Below are positions 26,941-36,237 of a stretch of 64,000 bases of DNA, one piece after another. The stretch lies in NCBI RefSeq assembly GCF_001040845.1, contig NZ_CP011941.1:887744-951743 (forward strand), in the 5' to 3' direction. This stretch comes from Synechococcus sp. WH 8020. Lineage in GTDB: Bacteria > Cyanobacteriota > Cyanobacteriia > PCC-6307 > Cyanobiaceae. The notes under the pieces were generated by a model that was not told the DNA's origin, did no database searches, and was given only the letters and a program-made list of their open reading frames with translations. A program made the translations under genes and the position numbers. The stretch's first letter is position 1. The number at the start of each line of letters is the position of its first letter.

Positions 26941-27921
26941 ATGAACTCATTCAAGAAGCTTTCAATTGCCACTATTTTAGTTGCATTTGGAGCTGGAGTC
27001 TCTACACATTCAGCTCCTCGACTAACAGGAGCTGGGGCTTCATTCCCAGCAAAGATCTACACCCGCTGGCTTGCAGACCTAGCCAACTCTGGGGGACCAC
27101 AGGTCAACTACCAGTCCGTCGGTTCTGGTTCTGGTCGCCGTCAGTTCATGGCAAACACAGTTGATTTCGGTGCATCGGACGATCCGATGAAAAAGAAGGA
27201 CATGGCCAAGGTGAAGCGCGGCGTCGTCCAAATCCCCATGGTTGGTGGCACGATTGCGTTCGGCTACAACAAGCCTGGCTGCAACCTGAAGCTGACTCAA
27301 ACTCAGGCCGTGCGTGTCGCGATAGGCAAGATCACTAACTGGAAGGATCTTGGTTGTGCCGCTGGCCCCATTACCTGGGTGCATCGTTCAGACGGCTCTG
27401 GCACCACCAAAGCCTTCACAAACTCCATGCAGGCTTTTTCTCCTGAATGGAAATTAGGAACGGGTAAGTCTGTGAAGTGGCCTGGCAAGAATTCTGTCGG
27501 AGCCAAAGGAAACGAAGGTGTCTCAGCTGTGATTCAAAATAAAGTTGGAGCGATTGGTTACGTTAACCAGTCCTATATCAGGGGAAAAGTTGTCGCTGCA
27601 GCACTACAGAACAAATCTGGTGAATACCTGAAGCCATCAGTTTCAGCTGGAGCCAAGGCACTGAATGGGATCTCTCTCGACAAAGACTTGGCAGGTAAAA
27701 ACCCCAATCCATCCGCAAAAGGCGCATACCCCATTGCAACCTTGACATGGGTCCTGGCTTATAAAACTGGTAACGGTGCCAAGGCCAAGACGGTTCAAGA
27801 TACTTTGAACTACATGCTGAGCAGCAAAGCACAGAAAGTTGCGCCCTCTCTTGGTTTTGTTCCATTGAAGGGCAACATCTTGGCGAAGTCCAAAGCTGCG
27901 GTGAAAAAGATCGGCAAATAA
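26941..27921 (+). CDS. pstS: Phosphate ABC transporter substrate-binding protein
   Basis: ATG 26941 gives 326 residues with a normal signal peptide (MNSFKKLSIATILVAFGAG); an earlier ATG at 26890 would add an unlikely leader. The mature part opens with L-T-G-A-G-A-S-F-P-A, the standard PstS phosphate loop, followed by SVGSGSGRRQFMANTVDFGASD and HRSDGSGTTKAFT, two further phosphate-binding segments. It is the periplasmic receptor for high-affinity phosphate uptake. No pstCAB genes are adjacent, so it would use a transporter encoded elsewhere, which is common for extra pstS copies in marine Synechococcus. A Pho box precedes it and a strong terminator follows. Confidence 0.92.
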   Translation: MNSFKKLSIATILVAFGAGVSTHSAPRLTGAGASFPAKIYTRWLADLANSGGPQVNYQSVGSGSGRRQFMANTVDFGASDDPMKKKDMAKVKRGVVQIPMVGGTIAFGYNKPGCNLKLTQTQAVRVAIGKITNWKDLGCAAGPITWVHRSDGSGTTKAFTNSMQAFSPEWKLGTGKSVKWPGKNSVGAKGNEGVSAVIQNKVGAIGYVNQSYIRGKVVAAALQNKSGEYLKPSVSAGAKALNGISLDKDLAGKNPNPSAKGAYPIATLTWVLAYKTGNGAKAKTVQDTLNYMLSSKAQKVAPSLGFVPLKGNILAKSKAAVKKIGK

Positions 27922-27986
27922 TCAAATCAGCCTGAGCAAATTGAATTCCGACTGAATGTCTCCAACAATTTGCTCCTAAGTTTCGC

Positions 27987-28012
27987 AAGCCCCGCACGAT
28001 GCGGGGCTTTTT
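27987..28012 (+). terminator. Rho-independent terminator after pstS
   Basis: AAGCCCCGC-ACGAT-GCGGGGCTT forms a perfect 9-bp stem with a 5-nt loop, running into TTTTTG. It ends the pstS transcript. Confidence 0.92.
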
Positions 28013-28104
28013 GTTGGCGATTTACTTGAAGAGGAACAGTGTGTTCTAGATATCCATGTGGTTTTTTAGATTCACTAGCGTCTTGAAGAGACGTTCCCTT
28101 CACT

Positions 28105-29289
28105 ATGTCTGCCTTACTGGAGGTATTCCTTCAGTTTTTTGCCTTGGGATGCACATCGTTTGGAGGTCCTGTAGCCCACCTTGGCTACTTTCATGAACGC
28201 TTTGTGCTGCGCGAACGTTGGCTCACGGCTGATGCCTACACCGAACTCGTCGCGCTGTGTCAATTGCTGCCAGGGCCATCGAGTTCCCAAGTTGGGATGG
28301 GCATTGGCTTGATCAGGGCTGGATGGTTGGGAGGGCTAGCGGCCTGGTTTGGCTTCACGTTGCCCTCAGCGGTGTTGATGGTTGTAGCCGCAGCCTTTCT
28401 CTCGTCTCAACCCAACTGGTTAGGCGATGGCTGGATCCATGGCCTGCTGGTGGCAGCGGTGGCAGTTGTGGCCCAGGCGATTCTTTCGCTCCAGCAGGCA
28501 CTCGCCCCAGATCGGGAGCGAGCCACCTTGATGGCTTTGTCTGCAGTTCTGATTCTGATCGTCCCTCATGCCTGGGGGCAACTGCTGGCCTTGTTGATTG
28601 GCAGTCTGGCGGGCCTTGTGGTCCTTTCTCCTCCAGAGCAGGCGTCCATGCAGTCGAACCGTCTTGACGTTCCGCTCAGGCGGTCGCTTGCTTTGGCGTT
28701 GTTGGGATGTCTGTTGGTGGCGTTGCTAGCTCTGCCTTGGCTTTCGGCATCGGATAGGCCTCTCGTTGTTCAGCAGCTCAGTGGATTTGTCCGGACCGGT
28801 GCGCTGATCTTCGGGGGTGGGCACCTGGTGCTGCCCCTCTTGGAGCAGTCCCTTGTTCCCCACGGTTGGATCGGGCTTGAACACTTTTTAGCGGGGTATG
28901 GGTTTGCACAAGCCGTACCGGGGCCGATGTTCAGCTTTGCGGCATTCCTGGGCTTTGACCTACAGGCCGGGCTTCACGGCCTCGTTGGCGCCATGGCGGC
29001 ACTCATCGCTTTGTTCGCTCCAGCATTTCTATTGATCGGAGGCATCTTGCCCGTCTGGAGTGACCTTGGCCGCCTCTCTGCGATGCGTCGGGCCTTAAAA
29101 GGGATGAATGCAGCGGTGGTTGGAATTCTGTTGGCAGCATTCTTTCAACCTGTCTGGCAGACAGCAATTCGTGGTGGCACTGAGTTCAGCCTTGCCATCA
29201 CTGCCTTTCTGCTGTTGGTCTGTTGGAGGCAACCGGCATGGAGAGTTGTGCTGTTTTGTGCCTTGGTGGGCGGGATGATCTTCTCTTGA
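28105..29289 (+). CDS. chrA: Chromate transporter family (ChrA) membrane protein
   Basis: A 394-residue two-domain CHR-family protein. Each half carries the family signature: FFALGCTSFGGPVAHLGYFH and ELVALCQLLPGPSSSQVGMG in the first, and TGALIFGGGHLVLPLLEQ and GFAQAVPGPMFSFAAFLGF in the second. About 10-12 membrane segments are predicted. Characterised members export chromate driven by the membrane potential; others may move sulphate-like anions. The substrate is not shown here and no chrB-like regulator is adjacent. It follows the pstS terminator, so it has its own promoter in the 90 bp before its ATG. Confidence 0.88.
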   Translation: MSALLEVFLQFFALGCTSFGGPVAHLGYFHERFVLRERWLTADAYTELVALCQLLPGPSSSQVGMGIGLIRAGWLGGLAAWFGFTLPSAVLMVVAAAFLSSQPNWLGDGWIHGLLVAAVAVVAQAILSLQQALAPDRERATLMALSAVLILIVPHAWGQLLALLIGSLAGLVVLSPPEQASMQSNRLDVPLRRSLALALLGCLLVALLALPWLSASDRPLVVQQLSGFVRTGALIFGGGHLVLPLLEQSLVPHGWIGLEHFLAGYGFAQAVPGPMFSFAAFLGFDLQAGLHGLVGAMAALIALFAPAFLLIGGILPVWSDLGRLSAMRRALKGMNAAVVGILLAAFFQPVWQTAIRGGTEFSLAITAFLLLVCWRQPAWRVVLFCALVGGMIFS

Positions 29290-29429
29290 TGTGGGTTGTT
29301 CAGAATCAGGGAAACTGCGCCTGAATTGCTCGGCAGCAAGGGAAGCAAAAACTACTGAGCAACATGGGGCCTGGTGGCCTACAAAGCCGCTCTTTTTCTT
29401 TGAGTTTTCGATGACACGTCTCATTGTCC

Positions 29430-29447
29430 ATCCCCCATCCGGGGGAT
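29430..29447. promoter_or_regulatory. Inverted repeat ATCCCC-N6-GGGGAT, copy 1
   Basis: ATCCCC-CATCCG-GGGGAT is a perfect 6-6-6 inverted repeat lying 140 bp after chrA. It has the size and dyad form of a LuxR/NarL-type response-regulator operator. No gene starts near it. Confidence 0.35.
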
Positions 29448-29929
29448 GCCTAATGGGCAAATTAAGAAGACACTGACAAAGACAACAGCACGTTCAGGCC
29501 CGATCGCTGGTTTCAGTTAGAGCCGTGAGATGGGACGAGACAAAACTGGTGATGGTGCTGGCGAGCTTGCCGACAGCGTCTCGAGCTTGCTTAACAGATC
29601 GGCGCTGCAGCGAATACCGCCATGGCAGAGGGAGATCTGTGGATGACGTCGAAGCCGTGCTTGATCGCAGCCTGGGTGACGGCGTAGACGTCTCTACGGT
29701 TGGTTGAGCAACGCTTGCTCGTGGCGCAGACCATCGGCAAACAGCTGTAGATCCAGCCCAATCACCACTGGCATGCTGCCTTCCAAGAGATTGAGTGTTT
29801 TCAACTGCTACCAGCACACCCCAATCGTGGGACTGGTCAGAACAGCGACAGCTGGCTTGGGGTGATCAGGCGGGTGGACATGGATGACAGAAAGGGCCCG
29901 TCACGTGGTTCTCGTCTTGAAGAAAAGCG

Positions 29930-29947
29930 CTCCCCCAAATAGGGGAT
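29930..29947. promoter_or_regulatory. Inverted repeat CTCCCC-N6-GGGGAT, copy 2
   Basis: CTCCCC-CAAATA-GGGGAT shares spacing and ten of twelve arm positions or better with the copies at 29430 and 47937. It lies in the gene-poor region with no clear downstream gene. Confidence 0.32.
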
Positions 29948-31089
29948 ACGGTCATTCGTGATTCGAGCCACACTGAAAAGACAAAGCCCACATCCAATCA
30001 TTGGCACTCCATGATTCAGATCAGTAATCAAGAGTTGACGTTGGAAAACATCCCTGATCCGGATGTCCATTGGAATGTATGGAGTCGCTTCACGCACACG
30101 GACAATGGCCACGAGCTACAAGGTGGAATTAAACCCTGTTCAGATTTAGCCAATGATAGAGAGGCGGAAACTCTCACGGATAGTTGATTGACCTAGAGGC
30201 AGCCACAATTGATCAACAGACCTAAAAAAACACTTGCACTGCCACTCCAAGCATGTGCACTCGTCGGCTCTCTCTCGAGTAGGCGTTACAACTAATCCTG
30301 TTGCATCGAATCAAATATCAAGCAAAACCCTCAAGGCCAGCATTGAACATGCTCCCCAGAGGATGCCGTAGTGATCGATTCAAAGGGAAACAGGATTGGT
30401 GTTCAATCTGGAGAAGCGGATGGTGCTGGTAATGGTGAAAGCTAGAAGTTTCCCTTCCGAGAGATGATCAATAAAGAGGTTCTGTTTGTGAATTCCAGTG
30501 ATCACACAGACACACCTGTGAGAGATCCACTCACCTTTGCAGAAAAGATGGCGACTGAGTCCATCAACGGTGCTCAGACATTGAAGTTCGAGGATGAGAT
30601 CCGGTCGATAAAACGGGCAAGAGTGTAGATAACAGAAGTCATAACACCCAGGTTCTGCTGAAGATGACGAACAGGAACGCTCTGCAGCAATGATTGACGG
30701 CTGGGCTGTTAGCGAGGATGCCTCATCAGTTGAGTGTTCAAGATGGTTCGCCATAGATCGCCATCAGCACGATGAAAAGCTGACCTGTAACAAGGCTAGA
30801 TTTTGCAGACGCCGGTCCCTGGCGAAAAAGCACACCTAAATGATGACGAGTGCCAAAATCATTGGATGAATTGGAGCAGAGTGAACTGGTTAAAATAATT
30901 CCGACAGACCTGTTACATTAAGGAAGACAACACAAACAGTTTCTAATCCAAGGGCTCGGATCCGTTGTCGAAGCGTGGAGTTAGGACAGTATTATCGTAG
31001 ACTAAACAATGAGTTAAAACTCGATGAGGCACGAGTAAAAAAGAAATCTAACTCGTATAATCACATTGATAGAGCAACGTCTCTCTTCA

Positions 31090-32757
31090 ATGCACCATCT
31101 AGCGAATAGCCACTCCTCCTTGACTCAGGTGCTTGAGCTTGTTATGGATGAGCTCTTGGATGGAATATTGGTAATAAACTGTTCCAGCAAAAAAGTGTCT
31201 TATTTTAACAATAAATTCGCAAGCATGTGGGGAATACCTCACCATATTTTAGCAAGCAATGACGATCAGACACTTTTAAATCATGTCAAAACAAAGATTT
31301 CATATCCAGAAGAATTCTTAAAGCCGATTCAATCACTTTACAAAAACGATGAAAACTGGCAAGATGAAATAAGGTTCAAGGACGGTCGCACACTTCTCAG
31401 GAAAAGTATTAGCATACCAGGCACAAATACACTAAAATCACGTGTATGGATTTTTAAAGATATAACGAATGAGAAAAGTGTTTTCATTGACAGTCTGACT
31501 GGATGCTTGAATCGAAAAGCATGGGATTCACTTGGAAATGAACATGGAGAAAAGATTAATCATTCAATTCAGTATTGTGTGGCCGTTATCGACCTTAACG
31601 ACTTTAAAAGCATTAATGATGATTTTGGGCACGAAGCTGGTGATCGAGTTCTCAAAAGACTAGGAGCAACTTTAAAACGCCTAATTAGAAACAAGCAGGA
31701 CAAAGTGTTTAGAACTGGAGGTGATGAATTCTGCATTTTACTTGAATCAACCACCGATATATCTAGTAGCATAGCAACTCGCCTATCTAACGAACTTATT
31801 GCGGCAGGAATTAACGCAGCTACTGGTGTATACATGTCAAATCAGGAAGGAGGAATTATCGAGGCATTTAGAAAGGCTGATGAAAGAATGTTATCTAGAA
31901 AAAAGACACAAAAACATCTGCATAATAGCCTTATCCATCCATCTCATCTAGTCTCCACAAGAAAGACTAAAACCGATGAGGAGATAGAAATCCTGGCGAA
32001 CCTTTCGGTTGCAATAAAAAAGGGAGAGCTTAAACTTGCATTTCAACCGATATTTAACAGATCCAATCAAATAGCCTGGATAGAAGTATTATGCCGCTGG
32101 AAGCATGAAGGCCAAGATATTCCCCCTAATGTCTTCATCCCTTTGTCAGAATCTACAGGACACATTCACCGCATCTGGGATTGGGCACTGGAAGAATCAA
32201 TCAAAACAGTTCACAGATGGAAGCAAAACTCTCAATATACTTCTATATCAATAAATTTTTCAGCTGTTCAAGTTGAATACTATAAAAACACAGGCTTTTC
32301 ATACCCTGATCAAATCAAGAGAATATGCTATCAATATAATGTGTCCCCAAAGTGTATAAAAATTGAGCTTACCGAAACATCTCTATTAACTGACTTAGAC
32401 AAAGCAAAGGAATTATTTAATGAACTGTCGGAAATGGGTATCGATATTTGTATTGATGATTATGGTACAGGCTTTTCATCATTATCTATCATGCAGGCAT
32501 TGCCTATTAAGTGCATCAAAATAGATGGTAGCTTCGTTAATGGCGTGCCACATAATTTGTCAAATACTGCGATTTCTAAGGGGACTATTTCTATGGCACA
32601 CGAGCTAGGCATAGAAGTCTGCGCTGAATGCATTGAAAATGCTGATCAAATTCAGTTCTTGGAGTCATATGGTTGCGATTATTTTCAAGGTTACTTTAAA
32701 TCAAAGCCTTTATCCGCTGAAGAGATGGCAAAGTGTATTGAGACGCACCTAAATTAA
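31090..32757 (+). CDS. PAS-GGDEF-EAL cyclic-di-GMP protein
   Basis: Read from ATG 31090 it has 555 residues (a TTG at 31066 would add eight). An N-terminal PAS-like sensor (DELLDGILVINCSSKKVSYF, then KDITNEKSVFIDSLTG) leads into a GGDEF domain with an intact G-G-D-E-F at 210-214, then an EAL domain. The EAL signature reads E-V-L at 332-334, and the later metal and loop-6 region is I-D-D-Y-G-T-G-F-S-S-L-S. The catalytic Glu and Asp pair are kept, so phosphodiesterase activity is plausible. No membrane segment is seen. It stands alone before the NMT1-like/cyclase pair, suggesting a local c-di-GMP cluster. Confidence 0.9.
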   Translation: MHHLANSHSSLTQVLELVMDELLDGILVINCSSKKVSYFNNKFASMWGIPHHILASNDDQTLLNHVKTKISYPEEFLKPIQSLYKNDENWQDEIRFKDGRTLLRKSISIPGTNTLKSRVWIFKDITNEKSVFIDSLTGCLNRKAWDSLGNEHGEKINHSIQYCVAVIDLNDFKSINDDFGHEAGDRVLKRLGATLKRLIRNKQDKVFRTGGDEFCILLESTTDISSSIATRLSNELIAAGINAATGVYMSNQEGGIIEAFRKADERMLSRKKTQKHLHNSLIHPSHLVSTRKTKTDEEIEILANLSVAIKKGELKLAFQPIFNRSNQIAWIEVLCRWKHEGQDIPPNVFIPLSESTGHIHRIWDWALEESIKTVHRWKQNSQYTSISINFSAVQVEYYKNTGFSYPDQIKRICYQYNVSPKCIKIELTETSLLTDLDKAKELFNELSEMGIDICIDDYGTGFSSLSIMQALPIKCIKIDGSFVNGVPHNLSNTAISKGTISMAHELGIEVCAECIENADQIQFLESYGCDYFQGYFKSKPLSAEEMAKCIETHLN

Positions 32758-32786
32758 TAGCCAGTATTGGGTAAGTTTTGGACTGG

Positions 32787-32858
32787 GAGTCTGCTTAGAA
32801 CGACTATTCGTACCCTCGTAGCAATTAACCATTCAATAGTTCAATCGTAAGCAGACTC
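32787..32858. other. Nested perfect inverted repeats, possible structured RNA
   Basis: GAGTCTGCTTA (32787-32797) pairs perfectly with TAAGCAGACTC (32848-32858). Inside this 11-bp stem, ACTATT (32803-32808) pairs with AATAGT (32835-32840). The structure lies 30 bp after the PAS-GGDEF-EAL gene and 180 bp before the next gene, with no U-tract on either side. It could be part of a leader RNA, a small RNA or a terminator variant. Confidence 0.45.
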
Positions 32859-33039
32859 ATTAAGTTTTAAACTCAAAGTTCCAATTGTTGAGTGATTTTG
32901 CGAGTCTTGCTCCTCTTGTATGATCACTCACTCTTCTAATTTAAAAACTGAGAAAAATTGACCATCTGCCTGAGAGTTCTCTTAGTTTGCCGACTATATG
33001 GCATGATTTTGCTAAGCTAACAGTATTACTATATACATT

Positions 33040-33996
33040 TTGAAATATTCTTATCTTAAGCATTTATCGCAGTTCACGTTTTTAGCTCTGTCTCTATCGC
33101 TAGTTGGATGCAAACTTGAGCATGCTAATCGATTAAAAATTTCACATTCGGAATGGCCTGGCTACGAATATCTCAATCTAGCAGTATCTAAGGGTTTAGC
33201 TCCTGGTGCGGAAATTGTCTCGTTGACGGATCAATCTGAAGTGGTACGGTCTTATTTACGAGGCGATCTTGATATTGTTCAACTGACTACTGTTGATATT
33301 CTTGATATTTGCTCAAAACAGCCAAAGAAATGTCCTGTCATTGTATTGGTATTGGATGAATCGGTCGGTGGAGATCAGATTATGTCCTTGAAAATTAAAT
33401 CTGTCTCCGATCTGCTAGGTGCAAAAGTTGCGGTAGCAGCTAATTCATTTGGACCATTTGTTTTGGAACAGGCATTGAAATCTATCGACCTTTCAATCGA
33501 TGATGTAAGTATGATGCCCATGTTAGTTTCTGAGATGCCAAGGGCTCTCTATGATCGTAAGATCGATGCTGCAGTTCTATATCCTCCCAATAGTGAAAAA
33601 GTGAGGTCCATTGGGGGCAAAACTATTTTCGATAGCTCTGAAATACCTGGTCAGATTTTAGATGTACTTGCTGTTTCACCATCTGCTTATTCATCGCGGG
33701 CTGAGGATGTTTCCGTAATCGTCTCTGGTTGGTTCAAGGCTCATCAATATGCATTGAATAATGAAGTATCTTCCATTGCCTTTATGGCTTCAAGCCTGAA
33801 TCTATCGCCCGATGAGTTCAAGCAATTATTGAAAGGGATTGCCTTTTATCCAAAAGTCCATAAGCAAAGTAAGTTAATGCAGACTCAAGGCATTGTCGAA
33901 TTAAATATTGAGAATGTAAGGCAGTCAATGCAAAATTTGAATTTCATTTCGTTAGATACGCCATCTCCAAAAATTACCGATCGTTTCTTGCCATGA
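33040..33996 (+). CDS. NMT1/SsuA-like substrate-binding lipoprotein
   Basis: A 318-residue type II periplasmic binding protein with a lipoprotein signal ending L-V-G-C (Cys24). The start (I-S-H-S-E-W-P-G-Y-E) and the middle (DLLGAKVAVAANSFGPFVLEQAL, RKIDAAVLYPP) match the NMT1/TauA/SsuA family that binds aliphatic sulphonates, nitrate or pyrimidine-like ligands. No ABC permease or ATPase gene is present. Its stop overlaps the start of the membrane diguanylate cyclase by 4 bp (ATGA), so it probably acts as the ligand sensor for that enzyme. The start is TTG 33040. Confidence 0.85.
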   Translation: MKYSYLKHLSQFTFLALSLSLVGCKLEHANRLKISHSEWPGYEYLNLAVSKGLAPGAEIVSLTDQSEVVRSYLRGDLDIVQLTTVDILDICSKQPKKCPVIVLVLDESVGGDQIMSLKIKSVSDLLGAKVAVAANSFGPFVLEQALKSIDLSIDDVSMMPMLVSEMPRALYDRKIDAAVLYPPNSEKVRSIGGKTIFDSSEIPGQILDVLAVSPSAYSSRAEDVSVIVSGWFKAHQYALNNEVSSIAFMASSLNLSPDEFKQLLKGIAFYPKVHKQSKLMQTQGIVELNIENVRQSMQNLNFISLDTPSPKITDRFLP

Positions 33997-35456
33997 GACA
34001 AATATTTAAACCACTTCGCAGTCTTTGGAAGGAGATACGTTCATCCTCAAACAGTGTTAGCCGGCTTGTTCTTTATATCCAAATCGTCACAGTTGTTACA
34101 ACTCTCTCTTCAGTTATATTGATTGAAGCTTTCACATCGCTCTCTTCTCAAAGTTCTAAAAAACAGCTTAACTCTATTCTTCTTGAAGAAACTCAAGTTA
34201 CATATCTTGTTGCCAAACTGGGAGAAATTGACCATATCAAGGAAGATTTTTTGTTATCCACTAACGACTCAGACGACTCTACGCGTGAGTTTATTTTGCG
34301 TTTACAGGAACATTTATTGAGCCTTTCTTATGAATTCAAGGTTGGTTGGATGAGGCGAACTGATGATGCTTTACCTCCCCTTATCACCAAAGAATTTGAT
34401 TCAGCTCAAATGCGTATTTTACGTGCACAACGTGTTGTTTCTACGCTTCTTAAGAATAGTACGCTGACCAGAGATGATGCACTTGATGTTTTACGTGGAT
34501 ACCCATTAAAGGATCTTCGTCTCGCTCACGACAATCTTTTAGCCTCCAACAATGATCTCAATTTACTGAGTCAGGATCTGGAGCGAGAGATTAGGCGCAC
34601 TGAGTTAAACTACGAAATACTACTCATTATTACCGTCATTATTGCATCTTGTGTGGCAATGTTGTCATCTTATCTTGTGTATAAGCGTAAAATCGTAAAG
34701 CCTTTGGAGTCAATTTTTTCGATCACTTCAGCAGTTCCTATTCTGAATACAGCAGGTGATACCTCTGAGGGTCTTGCTGATCTTCAAGTTGTGGAGAAGG
34801 AACTTCAATCTTCTGACAATGGAGTCCTTGAAATCAGGATGTTGCGTCAGATGGTGTCTGGCCTTCTGAACCGTCTGGTTCTTTCCTGTATGGCGCTGAA
34901 TGATCTCTCGATGACCGATCCGTTATGTCAGATTGGTAATCGTAGGTCTCTGGATATTTATGGGGCAAAGGCCTGGAAGCAGGCAGTGCGAACAGTTAGC
35001 CCAATAGCTATCTTGATGATTGATGTTGACCATTTTAAACAGTTCAATGATGTTTATGGTCATACGACCGGCGACCAGGTTTTGGTCTCTATAGCTAGTT
35101 GTATTGCTAAAGCATTACGACGGCCCTTGGATGATTGCTTTCGCTATGGAGGGGAAGAGTTTTTGATCCTCATGTATGACGTTTCTGCTGAAAATTTTGA
35201 TCACTTTTGTCATGAGCTTCGTGCTTCTGTTGAAAATCTTTCGATTGAGCATCTAGGTGCAGAGGCTGGTCGAATCACAATCAGCTGCGGTGGTTGTTAT
35301 GTCTTCAACCCTTGCTCTTTATCACTTGATGATGCGATTCAACGCGCTGATCAAGAGCTTTATCGCTCTAAAAGGCAGGGCCGCAATCAGGTTTCCATCT
35401 ATTCGCTTGAGCGACCTTGGTTCGTGAAACCACCAAACAATTCAGTTAATATCTGA
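33993..35456 (+). CDS. Membrane diguanylate cyclase with periplasmic sensor region
   Basis: A 487-residue protein with two membrane segments (about residues 24-44 and 209-228) framing a periplasmic, largely helical domain of about 160 residues. A cytoplasmic HAMP-like or linker region is followed by a GGDEF domain with G-G-E-E-F at 386-390 and the LMTDPLCQIGNRRSL-type N-terminus (here SMTDPLCQIGNRRSLD). An R-x-x-D inhibitory site is not obvious. It should make c-di-GMP in response to a signal, and the overlapping upstream lipoprotein gene suggests that signal is a bound small molecule. Confidence 0.88.
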   Translation: MRQIFKPLRSLWKEIRSSSNSVSRLVLYIQIVTVVTTLSSVILIEAFTSLSSQSSKKQLNSILLEETQVTYLVAKLGEIDHIKEDFLLSTNDSDDSTREFILRLQEHLLSLSYEFKVGWMRRTDDALPPLITKEFDSAQMRILRAQRVVSTLLKNSTLTRDDALDVLRGYPLKDLRLAHDNLLASNNDLNLLSQDLEREIRRTELNYEILLIITVIIASCVAMLSSYLVYKRKIVKPLESIFSITSAVPILNTAGDTSEGLADLQVVEKELQSSDNGVLEIRMLRQMVSGLLNRLVLSCMALNDLSMTDPLCQIGNRRSLDIYGAKAWKQAVRTVSPIAILMIDVDHFKQFNDVYGHTTGDQVLVSIASCIAKALRRPLDDCFRYGGEEFLILMYDVSAENFDHFCHELRASVENLSIEHLGAEAGRITISCGGCYVFNPCSLSLDDAIQRADQELYRSKRQGRNQVSIYSLERPWFVKPPNNSVNI

Positions 35457-36237
35457 TCTTCGTTTTCTCTCTCTTTTGCCCAGTCAAGATTCGGAACTCC
35501 TCTTTTCCTTTCGATGCCGCACTTATTTGTTAGCTAATTGTGGTTATTTTTGGCGGCGGTGTGTTGACGATGCCTTCCAGTTCTCTAGGTTACTTTCCTG
35601 GATTGAGAGCTCACACTGGATTTTGAGCTATCAAGTGTACAAGGGCCTTCGTCTGATTCGGGTCGATTCATCAGCCAGGTGCTCCAAATAGCTGCTCACT
35701 ATCAAGAATGACTCGCTCGCAGATGCCGATTCATTAGCGGCTCAGGGAAAAGCAAGCCGGTACACTCTCTCATCTGAGAAATCGACAAATGCGATGCCTG
35801 CAACTCAGTGACGAATGTAAGACTATCGGCTTATGGCGACTGCCTTACTTAAGAGTGTGGCCTCAGCCTGAACTACTTACTGATGCTGGTTGCATCGGTT
35901 TCTTCTGAGGTTCAAGCCTAATGGATGCAATGGCATTGCGCTTTATCTCGAGTGATACAGCACGCTTTTTCATTAAAACCCTGTTAGGACATTTCTCTGT
36001 TTGTTGCTCATCAGATCGTTGTTGAGTCTACTGACAACGAATGGTGAATTGAAATCCTTAACTTTACAAGATTTAGTTACTAGTAATCATAATTATATCA
36101 ATGCAGTCGCCTCTAGCAGACATCTGTGGATTTTCAAATTGTTTAATCTCAATATCTTTTATGCGCAAAAATGGAAACACCTAAGTGATCAGATAAGCCA
36201 ACTATTTTAACCTGAATTTATGGCGAGTGCTTTGTTT
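35457..36237. other. Intergenic region without a visible gene
   Basis: About 780 bp between the cyclase stop and the end of the AraC-type gene. Short frames are present, for example 36001-36210, but they lack start signals and recognisable sequence. No strong hairpin or operator was identified. Confidence 0.42.

Larger units (their letters stand above)
29290..31065. other. 1.8-kb region with no convincing gene
   Basis: Short open frames occur on both strands, but none has good start signals or recognisable sequence. A plus-strand stretch from about 30463 to 30628 starts ATG-ATC and reads MINKEVLFVNSSDHTDTP and so on, protein-like but ending after about 54 residues. It and the following EDDEQERSAAMIDGWA frame look like remains of a decayed gene. 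Two copies of an ATCCCC-N6-GGGGAT-type inverted repeat lie at 29430 and 29930. No transposase motif was identified. Confidence 0.45.

Noticed and set aside
29837-30112. Minus-strand 91-codon frame as a gene
   Set aside because: No ribosome-binding site, no recognisable sequence, and it overlaps the inverted-repeat region.
30380-30754. Minus-strand 124-codon frame as a gene
   Set aside because: Composition is rich in Ser and Cys without pattern, and the plus strand of the same stretch looks more protein-like.
36001-36210. Plus-strand 69-codon frame after the cyclase gene
   Set aside because: No ribosome-binding site and no recognisable sequence.
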